Below, one piece after another: positions 10,601 through 18,564 of a stretch of 64,000 nt of DNA (position 1 is the stretch's first letter; each line of letters starts with the position of its first letter). The notes beneath the pieces were generated by a model, which did no database searches, was not told where the DNA came from, and was given only the letters and a program-made list of their open reading frames with translations. This DNA comes from Neorhodopirellula lusitana (GTDB lineage: Bacteria; Planctomycetota; Planctomycetia; Pirellulales; Pirellulaceae): assembly GCF_900182915.1 (NCBI RefSeq), contig NZ_FXUG01000006.1:62001-126000 (forward strand), given 5' to 3'. Both the position numbers and the translations under genes were made by a program.

Positions 10601-11048
10601 CACGTCACGTTTCGTTGACTCGTCGCTCGAACGGCTGCAGGTATTGGTCGAGGGCATGGACCCGGATCGCTACGCGGTGACTTGTTTCGGAACGCGAGTG
10701 CCGTTGCACAAGACCGGTGTTTCGGGCCAAGCCGTTGCTGGGCTGCGTTACCGAGCCTGGCAACCGCCACGTTGTTTGCACCCAACGATTGGGATTCATA
10801 CCCCGCTGCAGTTCGATTTAATCGATCTGAAGGCGAACCGTAGTGTGGGTGGCTGTACCTACCACGCGGTGCATCCAGGCGGCGTTTGCTCAGACAACTT
10901 CCCGATTAATGCCAAAGAGGCGGAGTCGCGTCGAGCTGCAAGATTCGACGCCTTCACGATGACGGGAGGTGAAATTGTTGTCCCCAATTTGCCGCCGCGA
11001 ACGGGATCGGAGCCCTACCCGATCACAATGGACCTGCGTCGGCTATGA
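7638..11048 (+). CDS. Transglutaminase-like protein with C-terminal DUF2126
   Basis: 1,136 residues. Residues 1-85 form the bacterial transglutaminase N-terminal domain. The papain-like core follows, with the catalytic Cys in SSGSCRDSAW (near 180), His in LHAWTEVF (near 228) and Asp in GLDPTSG (near 244). From about 330 the DUF2126 region begins with RLTMGGEPTFVS and runs to the end. No signal peptide is seen, so it is probably cytoplasmic. Such proteins may hydrolyse or transfer the amide made by the neighbouring ATP-grasp enzymes; this is inference from gene association. An acidic, Asp-rich insert lies near residues 615-635. Confidence 0.9.
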   Translation: MTIRVALHHKTSYKYDRFISVGPQMVRLRPAYHGRTPIPAYQLTVSPKDHFVNWQQDPFANPIARLIFDKPVDHLSVTVDLVADMTVINPFEFFVDEAAESWPFEYDADTKKQLAAYLEPGPITPALDEWIKTLPKKSDRTIDFCVDVNRAAQDRIGYKIRLEPGVQTPEETLTLSSGSCRDSAWMLVDAFRQMGLASRFVSGYLIQLAADQESLDGPSGPTEDFCDLHAWTEVFLPGAGWVGLDPTSGLLAGEGHIPLACTPSYSGAAPISGGHEACEVEFDHEMTVTRVHEDPRVTKPYVDSTWEKILEAGDRVDEVLEENDVRLTMGGEPTFVSIDDMDHPQWNTDAVGEDKRVLSNVLLKRFREKLAETDLISKGSLLHYGQGKWYPGEQLPRWALTCLWRRDGEPIWHDDQWLADEGKDYGYTHEDAQKFIRSLSRELGISAKMTFPVHEDIFHYLWKEDRLPVDIDPADPRLKNPNERAMLMRTFGNGLGTPVGYVLPLRRAWWQAQPGWIGGTWPVRGGKLYLIPGESPIGLRLPLDRLPADSFSTAAFYTAPADPTMPHAPLQSSYKGSRGEIPRGNEAYNAASQGGTTGAGGRFDRPSDIPTTPVNQQTLDDEVDDDLPTSDDIVHTALCVEARFGRLHVFMPPAQRLEDYLDLVSAVEQTCQATQLPVVVEGYLPPPDERVEFFKVTPDPGVIEVNTQPSSNWRSLVELTQTLYEEARLSRLGTEKFDLDGHHTGTGGGNHVVLGGAKPADSPFLRRPDVLGSMIRFWHNHPSFAYLFSGKFIGPTSQAPRMDEARPDSVYEMEIALKQLPPVGTDVPPWLVDRLFRDLLVDLTGNTHRAEICVDKLYSPDSSTGRLGLVELRGLEMPPHWQMSLAQQVLIRACVAAFWKTPYTEPLKNWGPMLYDRYLLPYFVWQDMQDLTAELTRMGVAVDGEWFAPHHEFRFPLMGELVVDGVRLELRSAIEPWYVMGEEPGASGTSRFVDSSLERLQVLVEGMDPDRYAVTCFGTRVPLHKTGVSGQAVAGLRYRAWQPPRCLHPTIGIHTPLQFDLIDLKANRSVGGCTYHAVHPGGVCSDNFPINAKEAESRRAARFDAFTMTGGEIVVPNLPPRTGSEPYPITMDLRRL

Positions 11049-11102
11049 TAGAGGGGCCACACCGAATTTCGGTCCCCTCGTATTCGTAGAGCCAGAACTC
11101 CT

Positions 11103-13805
11103 TTGTCGACCGCCGCCGATCCATCTCCGCCACTCTCGCTTCTACAGTACGAAAAGCAGGGTGGTAGCTATGACGAGGCTCGCGCCGACGATGGAAGCAT
11201 CCGCCCGCACTGGGCCGCGATTGAAAAGACTTTCAATCAGATCGGCCCAGAGGGATTGGACGATCGATCTACTCAGATCGAACAGCTGATTCGCGAAAAC
11301 GGCCTGACCTTTCAGGTCGATGCGAGACGTCCGTACAGCGAGGGCGATGAGTCGCAAACGCCCGGGGGGCTTTCGCCCAATCAGTCTGGCGGTGTGCTCC
11401 AGATCGAGCCGTCCCGACCTTGGCAATTAGCGACGGTGCCGATCGCCTTTTCGGACTCGGATTGGCAGGTCCTGGCGAACGGCCTTTCGCAGCGAGTGCG
11501 AATTCTTGAAACCATCCTGGCGGATTTGCTCGGACCCCAGAACCTCGTTCACGAACGGATCATTCCACCGGAACTATTGTGGGGCAATCCACGGTTCTAT
11601 CGGGCTTACCACCAACTCGGTCAGCCATCCCGCGCCCATGCCGCGGTGACTCGGTCGGGACCTGACGGTCCGATGCATATCGACGCCGTCATTGATCAAG
11701 CCAATCCACGACTGCATGTCACGGCGTTCGATATCGTTCGCGGCGATCGTGGTCGTTGGTGGGTAACAGGCGATCGAACCCGGGCACCGAGCGGTTTGGG
11801 TTACTTGCTTGAAAACCGAATCGTCTTGAGTCGGGCGTTGCCGCATCTTCACCGCCGCGCCAACGTTCGCCGACTCGCACCGTTTTTCGAATCGCTGCGT
11901 TGGCACTTTCGGTCATTGGCGCCACGGTCTCGGGATAACCCACGCGTGGCATTGTTGACCCCGGGTCCTGGCAGCTATCGAGAGTTCGAGGATGCCTACT
12001 TGGCTCGATACCTCGGTTACACGTTGGTTCAAGGTCGTGACTTGGCCGTTCGTGGGCAACGATTGAACCTGAAAACACTCGGCGGTCTTTTGCCGATCGA
12101 AGTGCTTTGGCGGCACGTGTCGGATCGAAAGTGCGATCCACTTGAATTGGACCCGATGTCTCACGAGGGTTGCACGGGTCTGATGCAGATGATCCGTGAA
12201 AAGCAAGTTGCGGTGGCCAATTCCTTAGGTGCGGCATTGGCGGAGATGCCAGCGCTGTTACCTTTCTTGCAAGCTTCCGCGAAGCGACTCCTGGGCGAAG
12301 AGGTGATGTTACCCAGTGTGGCAACGTATTGGTGTGGTCATGATGGCCCTCGTCAACACGTGCTCGACAACATGGATAGCCTGATCATCCGAAGCGCCTA
12401 CGCGATTAACGATGCCTGCCCGTCGGTGCCCGATAATCGTACGCCCGAAGAGCGGGACCGACTGATCCAGCAGATCAAAAGCCAGCCTCATCGCTTTGTT
12501 GCGCAAGAGAAGCTTTCTCACAGCCTGACGCCGGTTTGGGTCGATGGCAAATTGAAACCGTGGCATTTAACACTACGCTCTTTCCAACTTCAGTCCGCCA
12601 GTGGCGTCGAGGTCTTGCCCGGCGGCCTTGCCCGTGTGAGCCCGAAGTCAGACCTGTTGGGGAGGTCACCCACCAGTGGGCAACTGACTCAGGATTGCTG
12701 GGTGATCAGCGATGCTCCCGTCGATCACGAAACCACGTTGCTGTCGCTTGAACCCGAAACGATCAAGATCCGCCGCAGCGGAGCCGAGTTGCCCAGTCGC
12801 GTGGCCGAGCATCTGTTTTGGTTGGGACGATACGTTGAACGGTGTGAGTCGATCGCTCGCTTGTTGCGAACCACTCTGACTCGTTTGGCGGGTGAGGTCG
12901 AACTCGATGAAATGTCCGAGATGCCAAGGCTTGTCAAAGCACTTGCCGCGATGGGGCAATTGGAACCTGACTATGCGATCGCCGAACTGGAAGGTGGTCT
13001 GCCTCAGTTGGATTCGATGTTGCCGGCAAGCGTGTTTGATACCTCAACGAGCCGCGGACTGCAGGCTTCCGCGGTGGGAGCGTTGCGAAATGCGACGGCG
13101 GTACGGGATCGCATTTCGCTGGACGCGTATCGGATCTTCCGCAGTTTGCACACCGAAGTGGTGGTCCGTGCTCGACCGCGTGGGGCCAACGTCATTGCAG
13201 CGATCGAACGACTGAACTTAAGCATCACGTTGCTGCTTGGCTTTAGTGGCTTGGCTGCTGAAAGCTTGACTCGTACACACGGCTGGCGTTTTGTTTTGCT
13301 GGGCCGGCGTATTGAACGGGCACATCAAACGGCTGAGCTTTTGTTGGCCACGCTGTCAGATCCGGTCATCAATGAAAGCGAACTTTGCGAAGCGATTTTG
13401 GACGCGACAGATAGCTTGATGACGTATCGATCTCGCTACCTTGCCATCGTGCAACCCGCTCCCACCATCGACCTGTTGGTCACCGATGAATCCAACCCGC
13501 GTTCACTGCACTTTCAGTTGCAGGACATTGAGAAACTGCTGATTGACCTGCCGACCTCTGAAACTCAGGTCGATCTTGGCGTGGACGAACGGATTGTTAG
13601 CGACCTGATGAAGCGACTTTTGAAAGCGGATCCATATGAATTGTCGCACTGCAGTGATGCGGGACGTCGTGAGCAACTGACCCAGTTAGCGGAGGCGATT
13701 TGTGACGGCATGCCGAAGCTTGCAACGGCAGTGGAAGCTCGCTATCTGATTCACACCGCGCAAGCGCAAACTTTGACCGGTGCAAAGATCAACGCCACGC
13801 CATAA
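11103..13805 (+). CDS. CP-ATP-grasp / alpha-E fusion protein, ATP-grasp half apparently degraded
   Basis: 900 residues: residues 1 to about 550 are a CP-ATP-grasp domain and about 565-890 an alpha-E domain starting VAEHLFWLGRYVERCE. The start is TTG; in this frame only stops and no ATG lie between it and the previous gene, whose stop is 54 bp upstream. Compared with the intact paralogue at 4856, key motifs are changed: VLEDN is VTGDR, KAAGESGGYG is RSAYAINDA, and the VDLRPY motif reads LTLRSF. This suggests loss of ATP-grasp catalysis and a structural or regulatory role, perhaps as partner of the active enzyme. The alpha-E part looks normal. Confidence 0.85.
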   Translation: MSTAADPSPPLSLLQYEKQGGSYDEARADDGSIRPHWAAIEKTFNQIGPEGLDDRSTQIEQLIRENGLTFQVDARRPYSEGDESQTPGGLSPNQSGGVLQIEPSRPWQLATVPIAFSDSDWQVLANGLSQRVRILETILADLLGPQNLVHERIIPPELLWGNPRFYRAYHQLGQPSRAHAAVTRSGPDGPMHIDAVIDQANPRLHVTAFDIVRGDRGRWWVTGDRTRAPSGLGYLLENRIVLSRALPHLHRRANVRRLAPFFESLRWHFRSLAPRSRDNPRVALLTPGPGSYREFEDAYLARYLGYTLVQGRDLAVRGQRLNLKTLGGLLPIEVLWRHVSDRKCDPLELDPMSHEGCTGLMQMIREKQVAVANSLGAALAEMPALLPFLQASAKRLLGEEVMLPSVATYWCGHDGPRQHVLDNMDSLIIRSAYAINDACPSVPDNRTPEERDRLIQQIKSQPHRFVAQEKLSHSLTPVWVDGKLKPWHLTLRSFQLQSASGVEVLPGGLARVSPKSDLLGRSPTSGQLTQDCWVISDAPVDHETTLLSLEPETIKIRRSGAELPSRVAEHLFWLGRYVERCESIARLLRTTLTRLAGEVELDEMSEMPRLVKALAAMGQLEPDYAIAELEGGLPQLDSMLPASVFDTSTSRGLQASAVGALRNATAVRDRISLDAYRIFRSLHTEVVVRARPRGANVIAAIERLNLSITLLLGFSGLAAESLTRTHGWRFVLLGRRIERAHQTAELLLATLSDPVINESELCEAILDATDSLMTYRSRYLAIVQPAPTIDLLVTDESNPRSLHFQLQDIEKLLIDLPTSETQVDLGVDERIVSDLMKRLLKADPYELSHCSDAGRREQLTQLAEAICDGMPKLATAVEARYLIHTAQAQTLTGAKINATP

Positions 13806-14068
13806 CGAGTCTCCGCTTTCAGCGAGATGATCGTGACGCGACGGTTTTTCAGTCTGGGAAACGGGCAGCTGGGAGGCGGGTTCCCGGTCGTTGGTGTGCC
13901 GGGAAGTGGATGAACGGGAAACAGGCTGCTGGAGACCGACCTGCCGAAGGATCAGTGTCCGATGATCTTGGGACTCGCCGAAGAATCCAGCATTTGCGCA
14001 AACTGCTTCGCGTTTGGTTATATTGGTCGACCTCTCCCCAACTCCCCACCTCGACCAGGATCACTCGA

Positions 14069-16246
14069 ATGATTCGATGCCGCGCGTTTTGCGTTTTGTT
14101 GATGTCGTGTTTGCTTCATGCGAACGGAATTTCTTCTCACCAGGTTGCTGCAGAAGTGCGGCTGCCAAGTGTTTTTGCTGACCACATGGTCATCCAGCAA
14201 CAACGCCCTATTCGGGTTTGGGGTTGGGCTGAACCCGGTGAAGCGGTCAGCGTCGCGATCGGCGAATCTCAAGCTTCGGCAACCGCTGACAAACTTGGTC
14301 AGTGGGAAGCGACGCTCCCCGCCATGGATGCTTCCAAACAGTCGCACCAGATCACCGTCAACGGCAGCACTTCGATCACGTTGAAGGACGTGTTGATTGG
14401 TGAGGTTTGGGTTTGTTCGGGCCAATCCAACATGGCTTGGACCGTTCAGTCATCGGATAACGCGGCGGAGGAGATTGCGAACGCCAATCATCCGCTGATT
14501 CGTCATATCACAGTGCCACGTAAGTTTGCTGTGTTGCCCCAAGACGACTTTCAGGGATCGTGGCAGGTTTGTTCTCCCAGCACGGTGGGCGGGTTCACCG
14601 CTGCGGGGTACTTCATGGGACGAACCCTGAATGAAAAACTAGATATCCCCATCGGTCTTATCAACTCCAGTTGGGGTGGAACACGAATCGACCCTTGGAC
14701 CTCGTTGGAAGGTTGGTCTAGTGAAGATTCATTGAAGTCCATCCATCAATCGGCGCTGTTGCATACGCCAAACACTTCGCAGCATCGCGAACGAATTGCA
14801 CAACATGTCGAGACAACACAGGCGTGGTTGGATGCCGCCAAGCAAAGTCTTGCCAACCAAGCTGCGGTTCCTGCGCAACCGCCGTTTCCAGCCGAGATCG
14901 CACCGTATCAAAACCATCAAGATCCTACCGTTCTTTACAACGCGATGATTCACCCGATTGAACGTTTCCCGATCCGTGGTGCGATTTGGTACCAAGGGGA
15001 ATCCAATCACAATGAAGGGATGCTCTACCGCGACAAGATGCAAGCTCTGCTTCATGGCTGGCGCGAACGATGGGGACAAGGCGACTTCCCGTTCTATTTC
15101 GTTCAGATCGCACCGTATCAATACGGGACTGAAGACCCCACGATTCTGGCTCGCTTTTGGGAGGCCCAGGAAGCTGCAGCGAAGACCATTCCCAACGTCG
15201 GTATGGTGGTGATCAATGATGTTGGCAACGTCAAGAACATTCACCCGACCAATAAACAAGCCGTTGGGAAACGACTCGCGCAATTGGCATTGAAGAACGA
15301 CTATGGATTCGAGGATATCGTTGCGGTCAGTCCACAATTTGAATCGCTTCGCACCGAAGGGAACCAGTTGGTCGTTAAGTTTTCCAACGCGGGCGGTGGA
15401 CTGAAGACGCGTGATGGTAAGTCGCCTACTCACTTTGAGATTATCGGTGCCAGCAGTGGCGGTTTTCATGAAGCCACCGCGACCATTCAAGGCGATTCGG
15501 TTGTGTTGCAAAGTGACCGAGTGAAAGAACCAGTTGCGTTTCGTTTTGCCTGGAACAAGATTGCCGAGCCAAATCTAGCTGGCGGGACTGGCCTTCCCGT
15601 TGGGGCAGTGCGTGGTGGCGAGGTACCAAGCTTCGTCAACCGATTGCCGCTGGACGACTACAAACTTGTGTATGACCTGGATCTGAATAAGCTCGGCTCG
15701 AAGATTCAGTACGATGTCGACCAAAGCGAATCGGTGGATAAGTTCAGTCGTGTTGCCTACTTGGTTGAGTTGGTTACCGAGGCTGGGGATACCAAGAGTA
15801 TCTTTGTTTCGATGGATGCCTTCACTGACGATGCAAGTCAGCTCGGCGTCCCAACCGTGGACTCCAAGGCGATGTTCCAAAGCAAAGTGCAATCGGTGGT
15901 GGTGCAGTCCAACTCCAATGGCACGGTTGAATCAAGCGAGCTTAAAGCGGCTAACCTTGAGTTTTGGCCACATAACTATGGTGCTCCCAACGGTGCAAAA
16001 GTGAAGGGTGCGTCGTCAAGCGTCTATGATTTTGGCGATGCGCCTAGTGATCCAGTCAATGGCTATGGCAGCATGCAAGTGCATGACACGGAAGGCAAGA
16101 AGACCTTGTTTGCGATCAATAGCTGGAGATCAGGAAAAAATGCGGATGTGGGGATCGGCAATTCCCCAGGCAAAAACACGGACTGGACTTTTGCGAAAAA
16201 CGCATCCGACTATCCGAGTAAACGACTTCGCGTCTTCGTTAAATAA
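14069..16246 (+). CDS. Secreted sialate O-acetylesterase-like SGNH esterase
   Basis: 725 residues with a signal peptide (cleavage near residue 28). SGNH-type motifs are visible: GQSNMAW near 117 with the nucleophile Ser, SWGGTRIDPW near 200 and IWYQGESN near 308. The family removes acetyl groups from sialic acids or plant and algal polysaccharides; the substrate cannot be read from sequence. After about residue 520 there is an extra C-terminal domain (starting LVYDLDLNKLG) of the kind attached to several secreted planctomycete proteins. The frame extends upstream to 13910, but the ATG at 14069 directly precedes the signal peptide. Confidence 0.88.
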   Translation: MIRCRAFCVLLMSCLLHANGISSHQVAAEVRLPSVFADHMVIQQQRPIRVWGWAEPGEAVSVAIGESQASATADKLGQWEATLPAMDASKQSHQITVNGSTSITLKDVLIGEVWVCSGQSNMAWTVQSSDNAAEEIANANHPLIRHITVPRKFAVLPQDDFQGSWQVCSPSTVGGFTAAGYFMGRTLNEKLDIPIGLINSSWGGTRIDPWTSLEGWSSEDSLKSIHQSALLHTPNTSQHRERIAQHVETTQAWLDAAKQSLANQAAVPAQPPFPAEIAPYQNHQDPTVLYNAMIHPIERFPIRGAIWYQGESNHNEGMLYRDKMQALLHGWRERWGQGDFPFYFVQIAPYQYGTEDPTILARFWEAQEAAAKTIPNVGMVVINDVGNVKNIHPTNKQAVGKRLAQLALKNDYGFEDIVAVSPQFESLRTEGNQLVVKFSNAGGGLKTRDGKSPTHFEIIGASSGGFHEATATIQGDSVVLQSDRVKEPVAFRFAWNKIAEPNLAGGTGLPVGAVRGGEVPSFVNRLPLDDYKLVYDLDLNKLGSKIQYDVDQSESVDKFSRVAYLVELVTEAGDTKSIFVSMDAFTDDASQLGVPTVDSKAMFQSKVQSVVVQSNSNGTVESSELKAANLEFWPHNYGAPNGAKVKGASSSVYDFGDAPSDPVNGYGSMQVHDTEGKKTLFAINSWRSGKNADVGIGNSPGKNTDWTFAKNASDYPSKRLRVFVK

Positions 16247-16344
16247 GCCAGGCCATTAAATTGGCAAGATGACAAGCAAGCGAAATCTTGTTGCGTTCGA
16301 GTGTTCAAGTTCGATTAGTGGAACGGCCGAAATCACCGTGTTGT

Positions 16345-16983
16345 CTATCCAGCACCAAGTGCGGATTCAATGCGGTGGTTTAGCTTCCCGTTAGTGGGAA
16401 GAGTCGAAACCAACGCGACAAAGGCAACAAGCACGAATGCGAAGTGCAGCCAAGATCCATCCAAGAACGCGAACACCAGGTTGATGACCGCGGATCCTTC
16501 GAGAATCGCTTGTCCAATTAACGTTGCGGTTTGGTCCTGATTCAAAAAGGAGCGTAAGGAGGTGGGTGCAGGGGATTGCCGTTGCCACTCACCCCAACGC
16601 TGAAGTTGTTCGGCCGAGGGTGCGTTGAGCCCCACTCCGTTGCGTAGGTCGATGCCATCGGCTGATTGCCGGAGTTGGCTAGCTGCTTGCGAGCGAATCA
16701 TCTTGGGAACCAAGAACGCCACCACCAGCGAGACCGCTGAAACCCCGCCGCCAATGGAAAGTAGAACGATGGCGTTGGCAGTCGCCTCGTTATTCATCAT
16801 CATGAAGCCGAAGATGACCGCGATCACCAGGATTCCGTTGGCCAATGCCAGTGTGATCACTTGGCCGGTACGCGAAAATGCAGTCAGGTGTGAAAGATCA
16901 TGGTGCGCGTGACCCTGAGTTCCGGATCCGAATGAGCTGGCGGCGATTTTCGAAGGGTCCATGCCGTTGAGACGGTCGTGCAT
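16345..16983 (-). CDS. Hypothetical membrane protein with four predicted TM segments
   Basis: 212 residues, not recognised. A His-containing N-terminal stretch (HAHHDLSHL near 25) precedes two membrane helices (about 40-60 and 70-90), a soluble loop with a Gln-rich sequence, then two more helices (about 160-178 and 180-197). It diverges from the deacetylase-sigma-kinase unit and may share its promoter region, which is only about 55 bp wide. A role cannot be assigned. Confidence 0.65.
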   Translation of the reverse strand: MHDRLNGMDPSKIAASSFGSGTQGHAHHDLSHLTAFSRTGQVITLALANGILVIAVIFGFMMMNNEATANAIVLLSIGGGVSAVSLVVAFLVPKMIRSQAASQLRQSADGIDLRNGVGLNAPSAEQLQRWGEWQRQSPAPTSLRSFLNQDQTATLIGQAILEGSAVINLVFAFLDGSWLHFAFVLVAFVALVSTLPTNGKLNHRIESALGAG

Positions 16984-17039
16984 TTGCGACTACTTAGATA
17001 GGGTTGATTGAAACCGATCAACAAAGGAGATCAGCAGCG

Positions 17040-17945
17040 TTGCGGCTTTACTATACCGATCATTTCGAACTGCCTCTGCCCGAGACCCATCGTTTTCCGA
17101 TGGACAAGTATCGGTGCCTACGGCAACACGTCGTCGCTTCGCCCGATCACCAGGACGATACGTTGCTTGTGCCGACTGCGGCAACCGACCAACAATTGTT
17201 GTTATGCCATGATGCGGAATACCTTGATCGTGTTGTCAGTGGCACGCTTTCGAAGGCGGAAATTCGGCGAATCGGATTCCCGTGGTCGCCGAAAATGGTC
17301 GAGCGATCACGACGTAGTACCGGAGCTACCATTGCCGCATCTCGGGCGGCTTTGGCCGATGGTGTTGCCGCCAACTTGGCTGGGGGGACTCATCACGCCT
17401 TTGCCGATGCAGGGGAAGGTTACTGTGTTTTTAATGATGCAGCCGTAGCGATCCGCGTGCTTCAAGATCGAAATGAGATCGAGCGGGCGGTTGTGATCGA
17501 TTTGGATGTGCACCAGGGCAATGGCACCGCCTCCATTCTTTCCGGCGATGATTCCGCAATCACGTTGTCGATTCATGGTGTCAAGAACTTCCCGCTGCGA
17601 AAAGTTGCTAGCGATCTGGACATCGCCCTGCCCGATGGCACGGGCGACGACGCCTATCTGTCCGCACTTGAGGGTGCTTTGGGGCAGATGCTGAGGTCGG
17701 GGCCGTTCGATTTGGTGATTTACTTGGCTGGCGCGGATCCTTTCCAACACGACCGTTTGGGCCGGCTTTCGTTAACCTTTGAGGGACTTCAGCGTCGTGA
17801 TGAAACGGTGCTACGCTGGTGTCAAACCCATGGTTTCCCAGTGGCGATCTCCATGGCGGGGGGCTACGCTGATAGAATCAGTGATATCGTGCAGATACAC
17901 GCCACGACACTGAAAACCGCCTCGCGTCTAAGCAAGTTGAAATGA
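17040..17945 (+). CDS. Histone deacetylase / acetylpolyamine amidohydrolase family protein
   Basis: 301 residues. Zn-dependent deacetylase motifs are present: the HH pair in GGTHHAF (near 121), the metal ligands in DLDVHQGNGT (near 157), the later Asp in LAGADPFQHD (near 237) and Tyr in MAGGYA (near 282). Substrates in bacteria are acetylated small molecules or proteins. The start is taken as TTG at 17040 because AAAGGAGA (17023-17030) sits 9 nt before it; an in-frame TTG at 17004 lacks such a site. Its stop overlaps the start of the sigma factor gene by 4 nt, so the two are probably translationally coupled. Confidence 0.85.
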   Translation: MRLYYTDHFELPLPETHRFPMDKYRCLRQHVVASPDHQDDTLLVPTAATDQQLLLCHDAEYLDRVVSGTLSKAEIRRIGFPWSPKMVERSRRSTGATIAASRAALADGVAANLAGGTHHAFADAGEGYCVFNDAAVAIRVLQDRNEIERAVVIDLDVHQGNGTASILSGDDSAITLSIHGVKNFPLRKVASDLDIALPDGTGDDAYLSALEGALGQMLRSGPFDLVIYLAGADPFQHDRLGRLSLTFEGLQRRDETVLRWCQTHGFPVAISMAGGYADRISDIVQIHATTLKTASRLSKLK

Positions 17946-18559
17946 ATTCGGTCACCAAAATCCTGCAATCAAGCCACCAGGGCGACGGAAAGAAGACTGA
18001 CCAGCTCTTCACTGTCCTGTATGAGGACTTGCGCAAGATGGCGGGCCGATTTTTGCAGTCCGAGCCGGTGCCGGAAAAGCTCAGTAGCGCTTCATTGGTG
18101 CATCAGGCTTATGTGCGGATGGTTGACCAGAACGAGGTCAATTGGCAAGGCAAAACGCACTTTTTTGCGATTGGTGCGACCGTCATGCGGCGGATCCTGG
18201 TTGATCATGCTCGCCGTACGCGAGCGTTAAAGCGAGGCGGAAACTGGTTGCGCCGGCAACTTGACGATGAGGTCACCTTTGTGCTCGATCGTGAAGATGA
18301 TGTGGTCGCTTTGGATGAGCTCTTGCTGACTCTTGCTGAGCTCAGTCCACGGCAGGCGAAGGTTGTCGAATTACGTTTTTTCGGTGGCTTGGCGATGAAG
18401 GAGATTGCTGCGGAGCTGAATATTGGGCTTCGTACGGTCGAAAAGGAATGGGCGATGGCCCGCGCCTGGCTGCGGCGAGAATTGCGTGACGTCGAAGAGC
18501 CCGACGACGCGAATGAACGGGTTGTCGATCCAAATGACGTTTCAAATCAAGAGTTGTAG
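17942..18559 (+). CDS. ECF sigma factor, planctomycete type
   Basis: 205 residues. Region 2 holds the SLVHQAYVRM and RILVDHARR sequences (about 50-90). Region 4 holds a helix-turn-helix, ELSPRQAKVVELRFFGG followed by MKEIAAELNIG (about 137-165). This matches the ECF group abundant in planctomycetes that is encoded next to Ser/Thr kinases rather than a classical anti-sigma factor. ATGA overlap with the deacetylase gene and a 5-bp gap to the kinase gene indicate one transcript. The kinase may control this sigma factor by phosphorylation; that is inference from organisation. Confidence 0.9.
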   Translation: MNSVTKILQSSHQGDGKKTDQLFTVLYEDLRKMAGRFLQSEPVPEKLSSASLVHQAYVRMVDQNEVNWQGKTHFFAIGATVMRRILVDHARRTRALKRGGNWLRRQLDDEVTFVLDREDDVVALDELLLTLAELSPRQAKVVELRFFGGLAMKEIAAELNIGLRTVEKEWAMARAWLRRELRDVEEPDDANERVVDPNDVSNQEL

Positions 18560-18564
18560 TCAGC

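Noticed and set aside
9822-10785. Long minus-strand frames opposite the transglutaminase gene
   Set aside because: Opposite a conserved DUF2126 region, Arg/Pro-rich composition typical of antisense shadow.
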